This document shows positions 54,697-64,000 of a stretch of 64,000 nucleotides of DNA, piece after piece. The notes under the pieces were generated by a model. It saw nothing but the letters and a program-made list of their open reading frames with translations, had not been told where the DNA came from and ran no database searches. The position numbers and the translations under genes are program-made. Location: positions 1,953,501 through 2,017,500 of the forward strand of contig NC_134571.1 of NCBI RefSeq assembly GCF_050947875.1, given 5' to 3'. The first letter of the stretch is position 1; each line of letters begins with the position of its first letter. The stretch is from Dermacentor variabilis. Its lineage: Eukaryota > Arthropoda > Arachnida > Ixodida > Ixodidae.

Positions 54697-54748
54697 GGTG
54701 AACAGAAGTGGGTTAAGCCATGTCGTGGCATAGCCACCGAGCCCACGA
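54069..54748 (-). repeat. 312-bp tandem repeat, two units plus a partial
   Basis: GCATGGTGAACAGAAGTGGG recurs at 54069, 54381 and 54693, a period of exactly 312 bp. Units 1 and 2 (54069-54380, 54381-54692) are nearly identical, and the third stops after about 56 bp at 54748. Because 312 is divisible by three, each unit adds 104 in-frame codons (MQDFVCAISCVLFPVLLGPV...) to ORF1. The position at the LINE 5' end suggests promoter monomers. Confidence 0.93.
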
Positions 54749-55092
54749 TTTCTTTTTCAAAGTTATCTTATTCGCTGTGCATTTTACTTACCCCTCACTA
54801 CAGATTTCTTGTTTATATAAAATAAGTGATACTCCTTGCTATTCAAACTGGATTAAGTCATTTGTTAGCATTCTTAAGAGAGTGACAGCATTGGGCGACA
54901 TAGTGTCAGCCTGTCTTGACGTAAAACAAAGTTCCGTGTCACTCAGGGAATTTTGCAAAGGCACCCAGGGAAAACCTGGAAAACTCTGGGAATTTGGAAA
55001 TGTCAACTTGTTAGATACCCTGCTAGATATACGGGGTGACAGTTTTTAAGTTTTATGAAATTCTTAAAAATTGCCTGTTGTGGATAACATAA

Positions 55093-55602
55093 TTAGTGCT
55101 TCAGCTGGATTATTCAGAGAGCCGGACATTATTTGCATGAGAAATCAAAACATGTTTAACTAATTAACTTTTTACTTAATTACTTTACACCACATATAGC
55201 AACTTATGAATTGTAGCCAGTGAGTTTGCAAGGCATATCCACGTGGAATGAAGTTCCAGAAGGACACCAGTTTAGAGATATCTGCCATCAAACTCGCCGT
55301 AAGAATGCGCTGTTGTTCCACTTAATTTTTCACAAAAAGTTCCTTTATGCATTGAGCCACAAAAGTAACTAGAATGCCAATATATTTCATCCAACAATTT
55401 GGGAAATATTTTGAAACTGGTGCCATCCTGGAATCTTTATTTCAAGCGGATACATCCTGCAATCTCACTGGTTACAATTCGTAAATTGCAATATGTGCCT
55501 TAAAGTAATTAATCAGGAATCGGTCCATTTTTGTTACTTGGTTAAATATGTGTTCCGATTTCTCATGCTAGTAATGTCTGCTTTCTGATTAATCCTGCTC
55601 AA
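55093..55602. repeat. 510-bp element with about 155-bp inverted arms
   Basis: The left arm (CAGCTGGATTATTCAGAGAG, ATTTGCATGAGAAATC, TTGTAGCCAGTGAGTTTGCA) returns inverted on the right (TGCAATCTCACTGGTTACAA, GATTTCTCATGCTAGTAATG, TGATTAATCCTGCTC). The arms are about 80 percent alike by eye. The non-repeated centre is about 200 bp without coding capacity. It is a MITE or foldback of unknown superfamily. Confidence 0.72.
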
Positions 55603-57140
55603 TGACAAGAACTCGTTTAAAGAAAAACATTTCACCGAACAGCAGGAAGCTTAGTAGCCAACGTCAAAGCAGCTAGTCCTAGCAGCACTTTGAAGCCACG
55701 GCTTCGATTATTGCTGTTTCAGAGCTGCGCAAGAAGTCTTGAAAATTTGACCGCGAAGGGTTTCAGCGTTCTAAATTTTAGACGTCCCTATACATTGGCT
55801 CTATGGCATACTGGGCAGTGCCGGGAAGGCATCGAAATTATATAGGGCATGTTCAAAAATGCACACAGAAAGACTAGTACAGCCTCTCTCACTGTGGCGC
55901 GCCGCGCAGCCTGGTGCAGCTAAGTGTTCCCACCTGAGATTGGAAATGCGCCAGTACAATTTCGGAGGCCATGAGTCGGCCAAGCCAATTCGGCGCGGCA
56001 AGGTTCATTGGCATTCACACAATGGAGCTATGCAAGATCAGCCTGGCTCAGGTGCATAACAGTGTTATGTGCCGTGTGCTGCTATGATACCATGATAGAC
56101 TTTGTTCGCATACCAGCGGGTAAGCTGTTTTCTTTGACCGTATAGGCATTTTACCGGTTTCACAACACTATAGATATAGGCCAAGTGGTAAGTAGAAATG
56201 AAAGGCCATCACATTGGAACAGAAGGCAGCTATCATAAATGTAGTCACGTCGGGAGCTAGGAAGTTTTGTGTTGCGCACGCCGAAGATTCTTTTGCTCTA
56301 TTATCAAAATTTAATTGCAAACGTGGCCGTGTAGCGGTTCCGTGGATGGCAAGGTCGTTTTTTTTTTTTTTTATGCATGTTTAAAGTTATGCATCCCAGT
56401 AAGCATATTTTGCAGTAACGAGAAGTAATTGCGGCTCCCCATTCATCTTTGTTATTACGAGGTTATACTGTCACAAAAAAAAAAAAAAATGGATGCATGA
56501 AAATTACTGAAACATTGTTATCTGTGCTTTTACTCACTGGACATTCACCCGTTTCTGTTTGCCCTTATGTATTCACAGCACATGCTTCAGCTTGGAGCAT
56601 GTCAGGAAATCCACTGTAGATAGTATGCCTGAGAATCAAATATTATTTTAGGGCTTGATGAAGGTGTGGAGTTAGCAACCCTTCCGAAAGCAGGTTAGAG
56701 GCTATAAACGAACCTTGGGATATTGGATGCTGCTGCCTATTTAAGTGCACCCGCAACTACAAGGTTTGTGCAGTATGACAGCGGTGGAAGACTGCTCTTT
56801 AATAAGGTGTCTTTTGCTTTTCCAGCTTGAATCCTAGCCAATAATTCGTACCAAATACTTTGAGGAAGACATTGCTATTAGAATGCTTGTCACGTGGCTC
56901 CATAATAAAGAGGCAGTAATGGTTCAATAGTGCACTGCCACAGCCTTTGATGTGTTTAATAGGTGCCAATGGCTTTCAAGGGGAAACATGTTGCTGTATA
57001 TGCAAGTTGACAACAAGGGCAGTTGGATATTCCAGATGTTGTAACACATTCGCTGGTGGATGTGGCATTGCATGTGCTTGCACTGGTGTACCCATGGCCT
57101 TCACCACAGACACAAACGGAATCTTGTCTTGCTATTTGAA
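55603..57140. other. Unassigned intronic sequence
   Basis: About 1.5 kb with no recognised gene. A T run occurs at 56359-56372 and an A run at 56476-56489. Confidence 0.45.
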
Positions 57141-58241
57141 TACAGTGAAACCTCATTAAACCATAGTTGGCCGGAGCTCGAAAAAAGTATGTACTAAACG
57201 GTAGTACTGTTTAACCAAAATAGCACGAGATCGCGCCCACATACCTGTCAAAAATGGAACATGGAACTCAGAGAGAGTGCGATGAAAGGGGAAATAAACA
57301 TGCAGTATTTATTCACTTCGCATGACAAAAGTGTTATTTTCGTTTGATGCTGTGGCGGCCTAGCAGCGACAACAGCGGCCTCAAACTTACTGAAGCTGCG
57401 TGCCAGCTTTTCAGCCAGCCCCCTCTTGTCGGCAAACACTCGCATGGCAGATTCCTCGTTGGCGTTACGTATTCTCCGTGCACGCGCGCGGTAGCGCTGC
57501 AGAAGTCGTGGGGTGCCTTTTCATTTCATTCTCGTCGCTACGATTGCATTCATGAGGCTGACGTAACTAGCAGCTTCTGCCACTGTTGGGCCTGAATCGC
57601 CTGTGCTGTCACTTTCTGTGTCGTCCTCATCACTGTCGCTAGTCGACACTTCGGCAACAACAGAGGCAACAATGGCGAAAAGTCAAACCTCGTAGCCGAC
57701 ATCTCTTTGCGGTCGCAGCAGCGCTGCCGAGTAACTTCTTCGCGTTCCAAATGCCACACATCGTAGTCAACAGCAGATCCCTGTCACGTGCCAGCGCCGA
57801 CTTCTTCGTGGCACATTCGATAGCACAAACGATGTCTAATTTTTCTTCTATGCTGAGCACCCGGCGTCTTTTTTTATCCGAGCTTCGGCATGACACGAGT
57901 CCTCGTTTGCAGGACGCCACAATACTCTCTGGCACGTTGCCGAAATAATGTTGATATTGATGTGGCTTCACGCGCAAACGCACAGGGCGCTTGGAGGCCG
58001 TTCCGATCTCTGAGGCTTGTTGTTCTGCCGGGCCGCCCGATGGAGACGACGCGCTGTCGTGTTTGCGCGACGAAAAGTGTAAGCACTATGTGTTAACCGG
58101 CACGTACACAATAAGCTGGTACGGTTTATGCACATACAAAACACATTATGTTCAATGGCCGCTGAGTCAGGAATTTGACTTTACTACTTTTAAAACGAAA
58201 CTACTGTTTAAGTGGGCACGGTTTAACAAGGTTTTACTGTA
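57141..58241 (-). mobile_element. Internally deleted Tigger family, copy 2
   Basis: TACAGTGAAACCTCATTAAA at 57141 and GGTTTAACAAGGTTTTACTGTA-type end at 58241. It is collinear with 40370-41453 through TIRs, TATGTACTAAACGGT echo, deleted transposase and 3' region, and is 1101 bp long. The shared deletion junction marks one non-autonomous family with at least two copies in this gene. Confidence 0.9.
57340..57895 (-). pseudogene. Tigger transposase ends in deletion derivative, copy 2
   Basis: The minus strand from about 57880 reads RVLSIEEKLDIVCAIECATK then KSALARDRDLLLTTMCGIWN (helix-turn-helix), then the same acidic remnant and the tail FADKRGLAEKLARSFSKFEA with VVAARPPQHQTKITLL, which is better preserved than in copy 1 and shows the QTKITLL-type end of Tigger transposases. 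The catalytic core is absent. Confidence 0.78.
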
Positions 58242-58980
58242 CACCATTTGAAGCCACACATCTAATTTAGCGTGTGCCTCTCTCCCAAATTCCTGAAGCC
58301 ATCATCAGTGGTAGCCTCTTGCTTTGCACTATATATAGACAAACAGTTCCACTGCTCGTGGGTTTAAATCAAGCCTTAGCAAGCTCAGTGCAGTAACTGT
58401 TGTAAGAGCCTGCTGATTTGAGACCTGTGTCTGTTGCACTGTCAGCTGAGTTTAAATATCCAGCTCGTTCAATCGTTTCAAAACATAAGGGCTGCTGCAG
58501 TAAGCGTGGCCTCCTTTGAGATCGTAGCATGCATCATGATCCAGCCAGAACATGAGGATAATGGAAGCTCCATTGGTTTCATCGCAGTTGAACTGTACAG
58601 CCAGCTGTGGTAATTTTAGTATGCTGTTGGCAACCATTGCATGAAGATGCGGTCATATGGGCACCTTATACACAGCAAAGCCACTGCACAAAATTATTTT
58701 GCATTTGTGCAATGAGATAAGTGAGTGCTCATATCTCAATGGGGATACCTGCTAAGTGTACTTCGACAGTATCTTTTGCACACAGCGTACAGCTTTATAA
58801 GCATATTAAACTTTTCCTAGCAACATGAAACACAGGTGGCAAAATTTTCTGCTACTTGTAATGCTCCAAATGTGACGCTGGAAGTGCTTACCAATGCAAA
58901 GAGCTTTGTTTATTAAAAACAAATCGTGCTCAGAAGCTTTGTTGGGAAAATGACGTCTTTCTTTTCCATGGGGCATGCAG
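58242..58980. other. End of the 14.2-kb LARP1 intron
   Basis: No gene recognised. The intron closes with TTTCTTTTCCATGGGGCATGCAG (ends 58980). Confidence 0.55.
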
Positions 58981-59366
58981 AGCGCAAGCGGCTTGGGCCA
59001 GGCCAGAGCCAGGAGATGAACACACTGTTTCGCTTCTGGTCATTCTTTTTGCGTGAGCACTTCAACCGCAAGATGTATGAGGAGTTCCGTCGGTTGGCTC
59101 TGGAGGATGCACGTGCAGGCTACCGGTATGGCCTGGAGTGTCTGTTCCGTTTCTACAGCTATGGCCTGGAGAAGCACTTCCGGCCAGACCTGTACGAGGA
59201 CTTCCAGCAGGAGACACTGCGCGATTGTGACCAGGGACAGCTCTATGGCCTCGAGAAGTTCTGGGCTTTCCGCAAGTACTACCGCCTCAGCCACCAGTGC
59301 CATGTTGAGCCCCGGCTGGAGTCTCTCCTGCAGGGATACCGCAGCATCGACGACTTCAGGATAGAT
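58981..59366 (+). CDS. LARP1: LARP1 exon: DM15 repeats A-C
   Basis: A 386-nt exon completing the Glu codon begun at 44769: [20 protein letters not shown] (rest of DM15 A), then [20 protein letters not shown] and [16 protein letters not shown] (DM15 B), and [20 protein letters not shown] with [10 protein letters not shown] (DM15 C). It ends DDFRID before the donor GAT|GTATGTGT at 59367, phase 0. These three helix-turn-helix repeats form the pocket that holds the m7G cap and first cytidine of TOP mRNAs. The aromatic and basic residues around [17 protein letters not shown], central to cap binding in the human protein, are kept. The short variable C-terminus expected after this was not located. 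Confidence 0.96.
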
Positions 59367-59597
59367 GTATGTGTGAATCATTCATGTTGTTCTCATCATA
59401 AACGGTGCACCACTCTTGCAGACCAGGAATACAATGAGTGTAGCTACTGGCAAAGATCTTATCTGCACTTAAGTGATATGTTCCCATACAACATTCATGC
59501 TGAACTAGCAGCATTTGCAAGGCATTGCTTTCATGCCGTAAGCACTGACAGTATTGGCAGCAGAAGCACATTATTATCTTAAGTACAGGGAAATCTC
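59367..59597 (+). other. LARP1 intron or 3' region start
   Basis: The open frame continues 72 codons past the donor but loses all family similarity, so I read this as intron. No acceptor plus terminal coding exon was identified before the window end. Confidence 0.5.
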
Positions 59598-60460
59598 TAT
59601 ATAATGAACTTCAGGGAACTATGGTAAATTGTTCGTTATTCTGAAAAGTTGTTATAATGAAAGCCCCAAAATGAATCATATCGATCATCAACCTGCCAGT
59701 TCATCAGTTGTCACCGTAACAGCTCTACACAAGAAACGTCGCTGTTGGCTCTTGGCCTGCGTTGTTCCTATTTTCCCTAGATTCCGCCACCATGCACCAC
59801 AGCAGAACCGTAATAGAGTGGCGTGCGCAAAAGAGATGCTGATGCCGAGATTGCCACTGACAAGGAAGCTCCATGTTACCTTTAAAGCATAATGTTTCTT
59901 TTTGTTTGTTTGTTTTTCTCATTGCTTGCTGTGGACACCGCAACTTTCCTGCTCGAGGCAGACACCAGAACTGAAAGTGCATGTAAACAACACTGTCCGG
60001 AAAGTGTGACTGTGGCATCCCTGCGAGCATGGAGGTTGCAATCCTCCGTGCGCACAGTTAGTGCGGCTGCAGAAAGAAGGGCGAAAGAAGGAAGAGACGC
60101 GATTTCGTTTAGGCGGACTTGTCTGGGCGGAATATGCGCTCGCAAAACCTGATGCATCGTTGCCTCCACAATAGGAGGCTGGTGGAGGGGTGGTGTCTCC
60201 TTTTGGCGCATTTTTTTCTATGCCACCATCTCGAGTCTTCCGAACCTACGTGCTGTGGCGTCCGCTTTTTGCACCTTGTCATCTGCTAGCCTACTGTTAC
60301 GGCTGCCATAAAGGATACATGGAAATATAAGAAGCCCCACATTTCAGAACATTAGTTCGTTAGTACTGAGGTGTTTTGAACACAACATAGAAACTGAATA
60401 ACGATAGTTACTTCGAAAAGTTCAGTATTCTGAAGTTCGTAGTACTGAAATATTTTTACA
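59598..60460. repeat. Dispersed LARP1-intron repeat, copy C (longest)
   Basis: Begins TATAATGAACTTCAGGGAAC and ends near TTCAGTATTCTGAAGTTCGT. The terminal phrases resemble inverted, pogo-type termini. It shares its left two thirds with copy B and its right half with copy A. It has no long open frame and is probably a non-autonomous DNA element. Confidence 0.72.
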
Positions 60461-60660
60461 TTGGAAACTACAAGCAGTCAGCAGGGGATTTGTGAGAAGC
60501 TTATTAATGTGTTGATAGTGACAAGGGGGGGGTGGAATCACTGTGTCGTATGTGGGTCTGCCAGCCGTGATATACCCGGCACACTAATGGACAGCTGCAG
60601 TCTGGCCCGTGCTCAAGGATACAAGGTGCAGTTAGTCACTCTTGTAACTTTTCCTCGACG

Positions 60661-60747
60661 GATGATGGTGGCACAAAGCAACATTGTTTATGTAATGAAG
60701 TTGGGATGATGGTGGCACAAAGCAACATTGTTTATGTAATGAAGTTG
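60661..60747. repeat. Two tandem 44-bp units
   Basis: GATGATGGTGGCACAAAGCA... (60661-60704) is repeated without visible change at 60705-60747, so the duplication is recent. Confidence 0.92.
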
Positions 60748-61065
60748 TCATGTAAGGAAACCATGCAGGTAATTTTCCCACTTTTTTAGGGGAATTCAGA
60801 TGGAATGGTGAGTGAAGAGAATCCTTGTTTGATTGTAACAAGCTAGAAAATTCATTGCTCTTGTGGCATTTGTCATGCGGCACTAGGTGTTCACAAATTC
60901 CCGCAAGTTGCAATTTTCACTCTATCAGATGCTGTGTGCAGAATTGTGTACGTTGTGAACCTTTTCTTCCAAGCATGCTACAGATGGCCCCAATTTCACA
61001 GTTTCAGCAAAGTTGTCCACTCTAATAGCCTGTTCATTTGGGCTGGTTGGTACACATCTTAACTT
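60748..61065. other. Unassigned sequence
   Basis: No gene or repeat recognised. Confidence 0.4.
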
Positions 61066-61165
61066 GAAGGTAAGACAGCATGATGACAAGAAAAGATGAA
61101 CATGACACTTGTGTTTTTCCTCCTCATCCTGTCTTTAGCGCCTTCAAGTTCTGTGTCATATAGCG
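61066..61165. repeat. Hairpin-forming repeat end
   Basis: AACTTGAAGGTAAGACAG near 61061 pairs with CTGTCTTTAGCGCCTTCAAGTT near 61128-61150. The intervening GATGAACATGACACTTGTG...CCTCATC is partly self-complementary. The arrangement (inverted arms around an AGCGC word) recalls the Penelope-like terminus at 14080-14505. Confidence 0.5.
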
Positions 61166-61991
61166 AATGCGCACAAAACTATTGCGTAACGTAGGAAGCA
61201 TGGCAGCAGGTGGCTTGGCCGTGCCAGATGAGTTGTCTTTCTGTCATATGTAAGAGGCATGCGGCGCAGAAAGGAAGAAGAGGGCCATGTGCACGTATTG
61301 GTCCGAACGGCACAAGCCCCTGAGGCCCGTGACCCGAGCTGTGATCGAGAGAGAAGCAGCGCCAAGCTGGGATTATCGACATGGCTCTGGGTCAAGAAGG
61401 TTGTAGCATCAGCATCGCACTCGTGGTCCAAGGTGTGGCCGTCGACCTCGGCAACGTTTGAGTGACGCTCCTTGGACCTGCTGCAGCCTCTCACGGCAGT
61501 GCTGGGCACTTGAGGAAGGACTCCCCTTCAGAGGCAGACCAGCACGTACGATAGTCCCCGGGGCATCTCGTCGGCACTCGAAGAAGTAGCAGCGGAACCC
61601 AGAGTTAGGCCTAACCGGTGAGGCCAGGGTGCCACGTCACCGACGGAGTTTGAGACTCCGGCATCGGAGATAGACTAGTTGACTGGCCAACACGAAGGCA
61701 GAAACATGTACGGAGTCGGCAAGAACACCAACTATGATGAAGACCTGACACACTTCGTACTCGGAAGATATGTGCGACGACAAAAGTCGCTAAGAACAGT
61801 CCCTTAACAGCCAGAACAGCCACCCTAGCCATAGGCTAGGGTGGCCTGACTTTGCGTAGCAGACGCCAAGGACTGACATAGCCAGTAATGAGGGCATGTT
61901 TAGTGATTATTAAGTAGGCTGCATAAGTGTTAGTGTTTCTAACATTGTTTTAGTTTGAGTGACTTTATTTTGAGTTTGGTGGTTTAGAGTG
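61166..61991. other. Unassigned GC-rich sequence with a strong hairpin
   Basis: About 800 bp richer in GC than its surroundings. GCCACCCTAGCC-ATA-GGCTAGGGTGGC at 61819-61845 is a perfect 12-bp stem with a 3-nt loop. A 68-codon frame at 61259-61465 has no recognised similarity. It could be an LTR or another repeat, but no partner is in the window. Confidence 0.45.
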
Positions 61992-64000
61992 TACAGCTGA
62001 GCCCGCTTATAATGAACCCGAGCATCACGCGGAATTTTTTCGTTCTATCCAGAAGTTCGTAATATGTGGGCCACACACAAAAATTGACATCAATCAAAAC
62101 AAAAATTTATTGAGAAAAAAACATCGGTGATCGTTGTCTGCCTCTTCAGAGCACATCCAATGACGGCGGTTTCAAGCTTGTTCAAAGCTGCGATGTGCTC
62201 GTTACCCAAGGCCTTAAAATACACAAGATTTCTAAGTGCCTTAATATGCCTCGCTGCTGTGGTTGTGCTTACGGATGCTGGCTTCGATGGATTGTTGTCG
62301 TCGTCTGATGCTTCGGCGTCGCTTGATGCCTGCATTTCCCGGATGGCAGTCTTGTCGCAAAACGACTCCGCAACTTCAGCAGCATCGTCTACATAAACAA
62401 AATCTTGCCAATCAAGATCGCAGCCAGCCAGGTTAGCGTCAACAATGCGTCACCACAAGTCGTCGTCAGGCTAGCTTTGTTGAGCGTCTTCAATGCCTCA
62501 GGTGCGTGAGCGAAGCCGGCCTTGCGAAAACAATTCCGGATGCATTCGGGTGTCACTTCCATCCACGCCGCTTTGATCATTTCTACCGCCGAGTACAGCG
62601 AGACCTGCAGAGGCACATTGGCAGTGGGGCGATCAATTACAATCAGCATCCGCTGCACAACACGGCGCCTGTAGGTTGCTTTAAACGACCGTATTGCACC
62701 CATGTCCAGCGGTTGTGCTTTTGACGTTACATTTGGCGGCAGAAAAAGCAGCTCAGCTGCCGTTAAGACAGCTTGAACGTGGTTGGCAGTGCAGTTGTCG
62801 AGAATCAGAAGAACGTTGCGCCCTTTCTTCGCCATGCTGCTGTCAAAATCAATTAGCCAGTCTGCAAACAACTCGTGTGTCATCCACGACTTCGAGTTAT
62901 GCCTGTAACGCACTAGTACATATGTGCGGAAGCAATGTGGCCTCTTTGATTTGTCGATGACAAATGGCAAGCATCAATCGCTTCCATCCATGTTGGTGCA
63001 CAAAAGCACAGTTATGCTAACTTTGCTGTGCTTGCCGCCAGCACATTTGTCACCCTTCATAGCGTGCATTTTGCCAGGCAGCATTTTATAGAATAGGGCC
63101 GTTTCATCGGCGTTATACACATCCCTTTCAGCGTAACTTTATACACGGGCCAAGTTTTTAGACATCCACGTATTGATGTCTTCGTCGCTTACCAATTCCG
63201 GGTCGCCGCTGATGGTCTTGAAAATATTACCGTGGCGGAGCTTGAAGCAATGTAGCCAGCCATTGCCAGGGGAAAAATCTGGGAAGTCCAGGAGGAACGC
63301 TAAGTCCTTTGCTTTGGACAACATCAGCGGCCCGCTGATGGGAACATTGCGTGCTCGTGTATCAAGGAACCACTTTAGAAGCGCGTCTTCAACGTCTGCA
63401 CATGTGGCTTTCCGTAGGCGCTTCCTCGTCGTGGAGTCCTTGGCAGCACTCTTGTAGATTTTGTCCTTCTCTTTCAGTATCATGGATATTGTCGATTTCG
63501 ACAAACCATACTTTTCCACCAGTTCGTGGTTTTTCGCGCCTTGGGAAAGGTCTTTCAAATTCAACAGTTTCGTGGCCAAGTCCAAAGCTTTTAGCTTCAC
63601 TGTCGAAGTAGACGCTGGCAAATCCGCCATCTCGGATAGGCGCGGGAGCACACCAGTAGGAAACAACGCCGACAACGCTAGCACAACCAGCACAACCACA
63701 AGCGTGTATCACAAAGGGGCAGCTGCACGTGAACCTGCCGCGACGGGCAACTTCACGAAAGAACATTTTACAAAAATCGCAAAAGAAAACAAACGTGAGC
63801 AGCAGCGGCGGCAGATCTCTCGTAGCATCGTTCAGTAAAGCGCAGGACGGAAAGAGGCATGCCAGTACATGCCAGCACGCCGGTCCGGCAGCTCGGTCGC
63901 CGCGAATGACATCACTCTCGCCGGTTCTCTCCTCTGGCAACCACCACACCCGGCGCTCCAGGAAGCGAAGGGGGCGTGACCGCGGGGGTGATTTAGAAAG
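61992..64000 (-). mobile_element. Tigger element, right end outside the window
   Basis: The left terminus TACAGCTGAGCCCGCTTATA at 61992 is followed by the internal echo TTCGTTCTATCCAGAAGTTC. The transposase lies on the minus strand at 62090-63660. The 5' leader (63700-64000) is GC-rich and runs to the end of the window with no second TIR seen. Confidence 0.82.
62090..63660 (-). pseudogene. Tigger transposase, nearly readable, several lesions
   Basis: Full domain order on the minus strand: start MADLPASTSTVKLKALDLAT (about 63630), helix-turn-helix NHELVEKYGLSKSTISMILK, Tc5-type DNA-binding domain (DVEDALLKWFLDTRARNVPI, SPGNGWLHCFKLRHGN), then after an in-frame TAA (about 63139-63141) VYNADETALFYKMLPGKM with the first Asp. 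After an in-frame TGA near 62971-62975 come VIDKSKRPHCFRTY, NVLLILDNCTANHVQAV (second Asp) and TSKAQPLDMGAIRSFKATYR (third Asp). A frame change near 62450 leads to the acidic C-terminal domain (62335-62090: SSDAEASDDDNNPSKPASVS). All three catalytic aspartates remain, but stop codons disable the gene. Confidence 0.88.

Larger units (their letters stand above)
49946..54748 (-). mobile_element. CR1/L2-group LINE with 2A motif and 5' tandem repeats
   Basis: A minus-strand non-LTR element. The 5' end (right) has 312-bp tandem units at 54069-54748, then ORF1 (to 53236) and ORF2 (about 53121-50340). The 3' UTR ends at about 49951 in AATAAAGTGAAGTGAAGTGA, a TGAAG-repeat tail. ORF2 has endonuclease and RT but no RNase H, consistent with the CR1/L2/Jockey group. 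An inverted SINE dimer is inserted at 50052-50390, just after the ORF2 end. ORF2 is damaged; ORF1 is open. Confidence 0.85.
48465..55022. mobile_element. TIR DNA element containing a CR1/L2-like LINE
   Basis: The left end CAGGGTGTCTACCAACCGGG at 48465 and the right end, inverted CAGGGTATCTAACAAGTTGA from 55022, share 10 of 11 terminal bases. Further internal similarity is in CAGGGAAAA/TCTCAGGGA-type words. CTAGAT flanks both sides (48459-48464, 55023-55028). Without the nested LINE the element is about 1.75 kb (48465-49945 plus 54749-55022) and shows no transposase. The superfamily is undecided, because a 6-bp target does not fit the common hAT (8 bp) or piggyBac (4 bp) rules. Confidence 0.72.

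Noticed and set aside
59367..59582. Extension of the last LARP1 exon past GTATGT
   Set aside because: Family similarity stops exactly at a strong donor; the extra 72 codons look like intron.
61259..61465. Candidate terminal LARP1 exon (68-codon frame, MRRRKEEEGHVHVLV...)
   Set aside because: It is on the right strand and downstream of the last exon, but has no similarity to the LARP1 C-terminus I know and no convincing acceptor in phase.

Overview
This window is nuclear DNA from an arthropod, most likely a hard (ixodid) tick. The evidence is spliced eukaryotic exons of one conserved host gene, very large introns, and a repeat population that fits tick genomes as I know them (tRNA-derived SINEs, I- and RTE-clade LINEs, pogo/Tigger elements, Mutator-like and Penelope-like remnants). 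The assignment to tick rests on recall of these families, not on a search.

The only host gene I can support is LARP1 (La-related protein 1) on the + strand. Four consecutive coding exons are visible at 19850-19939, 19992-20332, 44084-44769 and 58981-59366. They have GT-AG borders and compatible phases and encode the end of the La motif, the linker, and the DM15 cap-binding repeats. The 5' exons and the final exon were not found. Positions 1-19849 are therefore probably intron (or flank), and the introns of 23.8 kb and 14.2 kb are swollen with transposons.

Layout: 1-1.3 kb, decayed Tigger. 2.0-10.1 kb, an almost intact I-clade LINE (gag-like ORF1 and a 1237-residue endonuclease/RT/RNase H ORF2) with a piggyBac element inserted at TTAA in its 3' tail. 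10.6-19.7 kb, SINEs, a Penelope-like 3' end and several strong palindromes. 21.5-22.7 kb, deleted Tigger. 23.5-27.4 kb, Mutator-like element carrying another TIR element. 29.6-40.4 kb, a three-deep nest: gypsy copy 2, split by a Tigger, itself split by gypsy copy 1 plus an RTE tail. 40.4-41.5 kb and 57.1-58.2 kb, two copies of one internally deleted Tigger family. 41.5-42.7 kb, RTE LINE with a TTAA MITE inside. 45.0-47.0 kb, Tigger split by a long-TIR MITE with a tRNA-like core. 48.5-55.0 kb, a TIR DNA element holding a CR1/L2-like LINE whose ORF1 encodes a 2A-type (DxExNPGP) motif, with an inverted SINE dimer inside the LINE. 62.0-64.0 kb, a nearly readable Tigger transposase running off the window end.

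No operons, CRISPR arrays or bacterial genes are present. The elements do not form one functional system; the organising theme is successive insertion into the introns of an expressed translation-control gene. The most unusual signals are the 2A-containing LINE ORF1 with its in-frame 312-bp 5' repeats, the retroposed SINE palindrome with a 14-bp target-site duplication, and a three-copy repeat of roughly 0.55-0.86 kb dispersed through the LARP1 introns.
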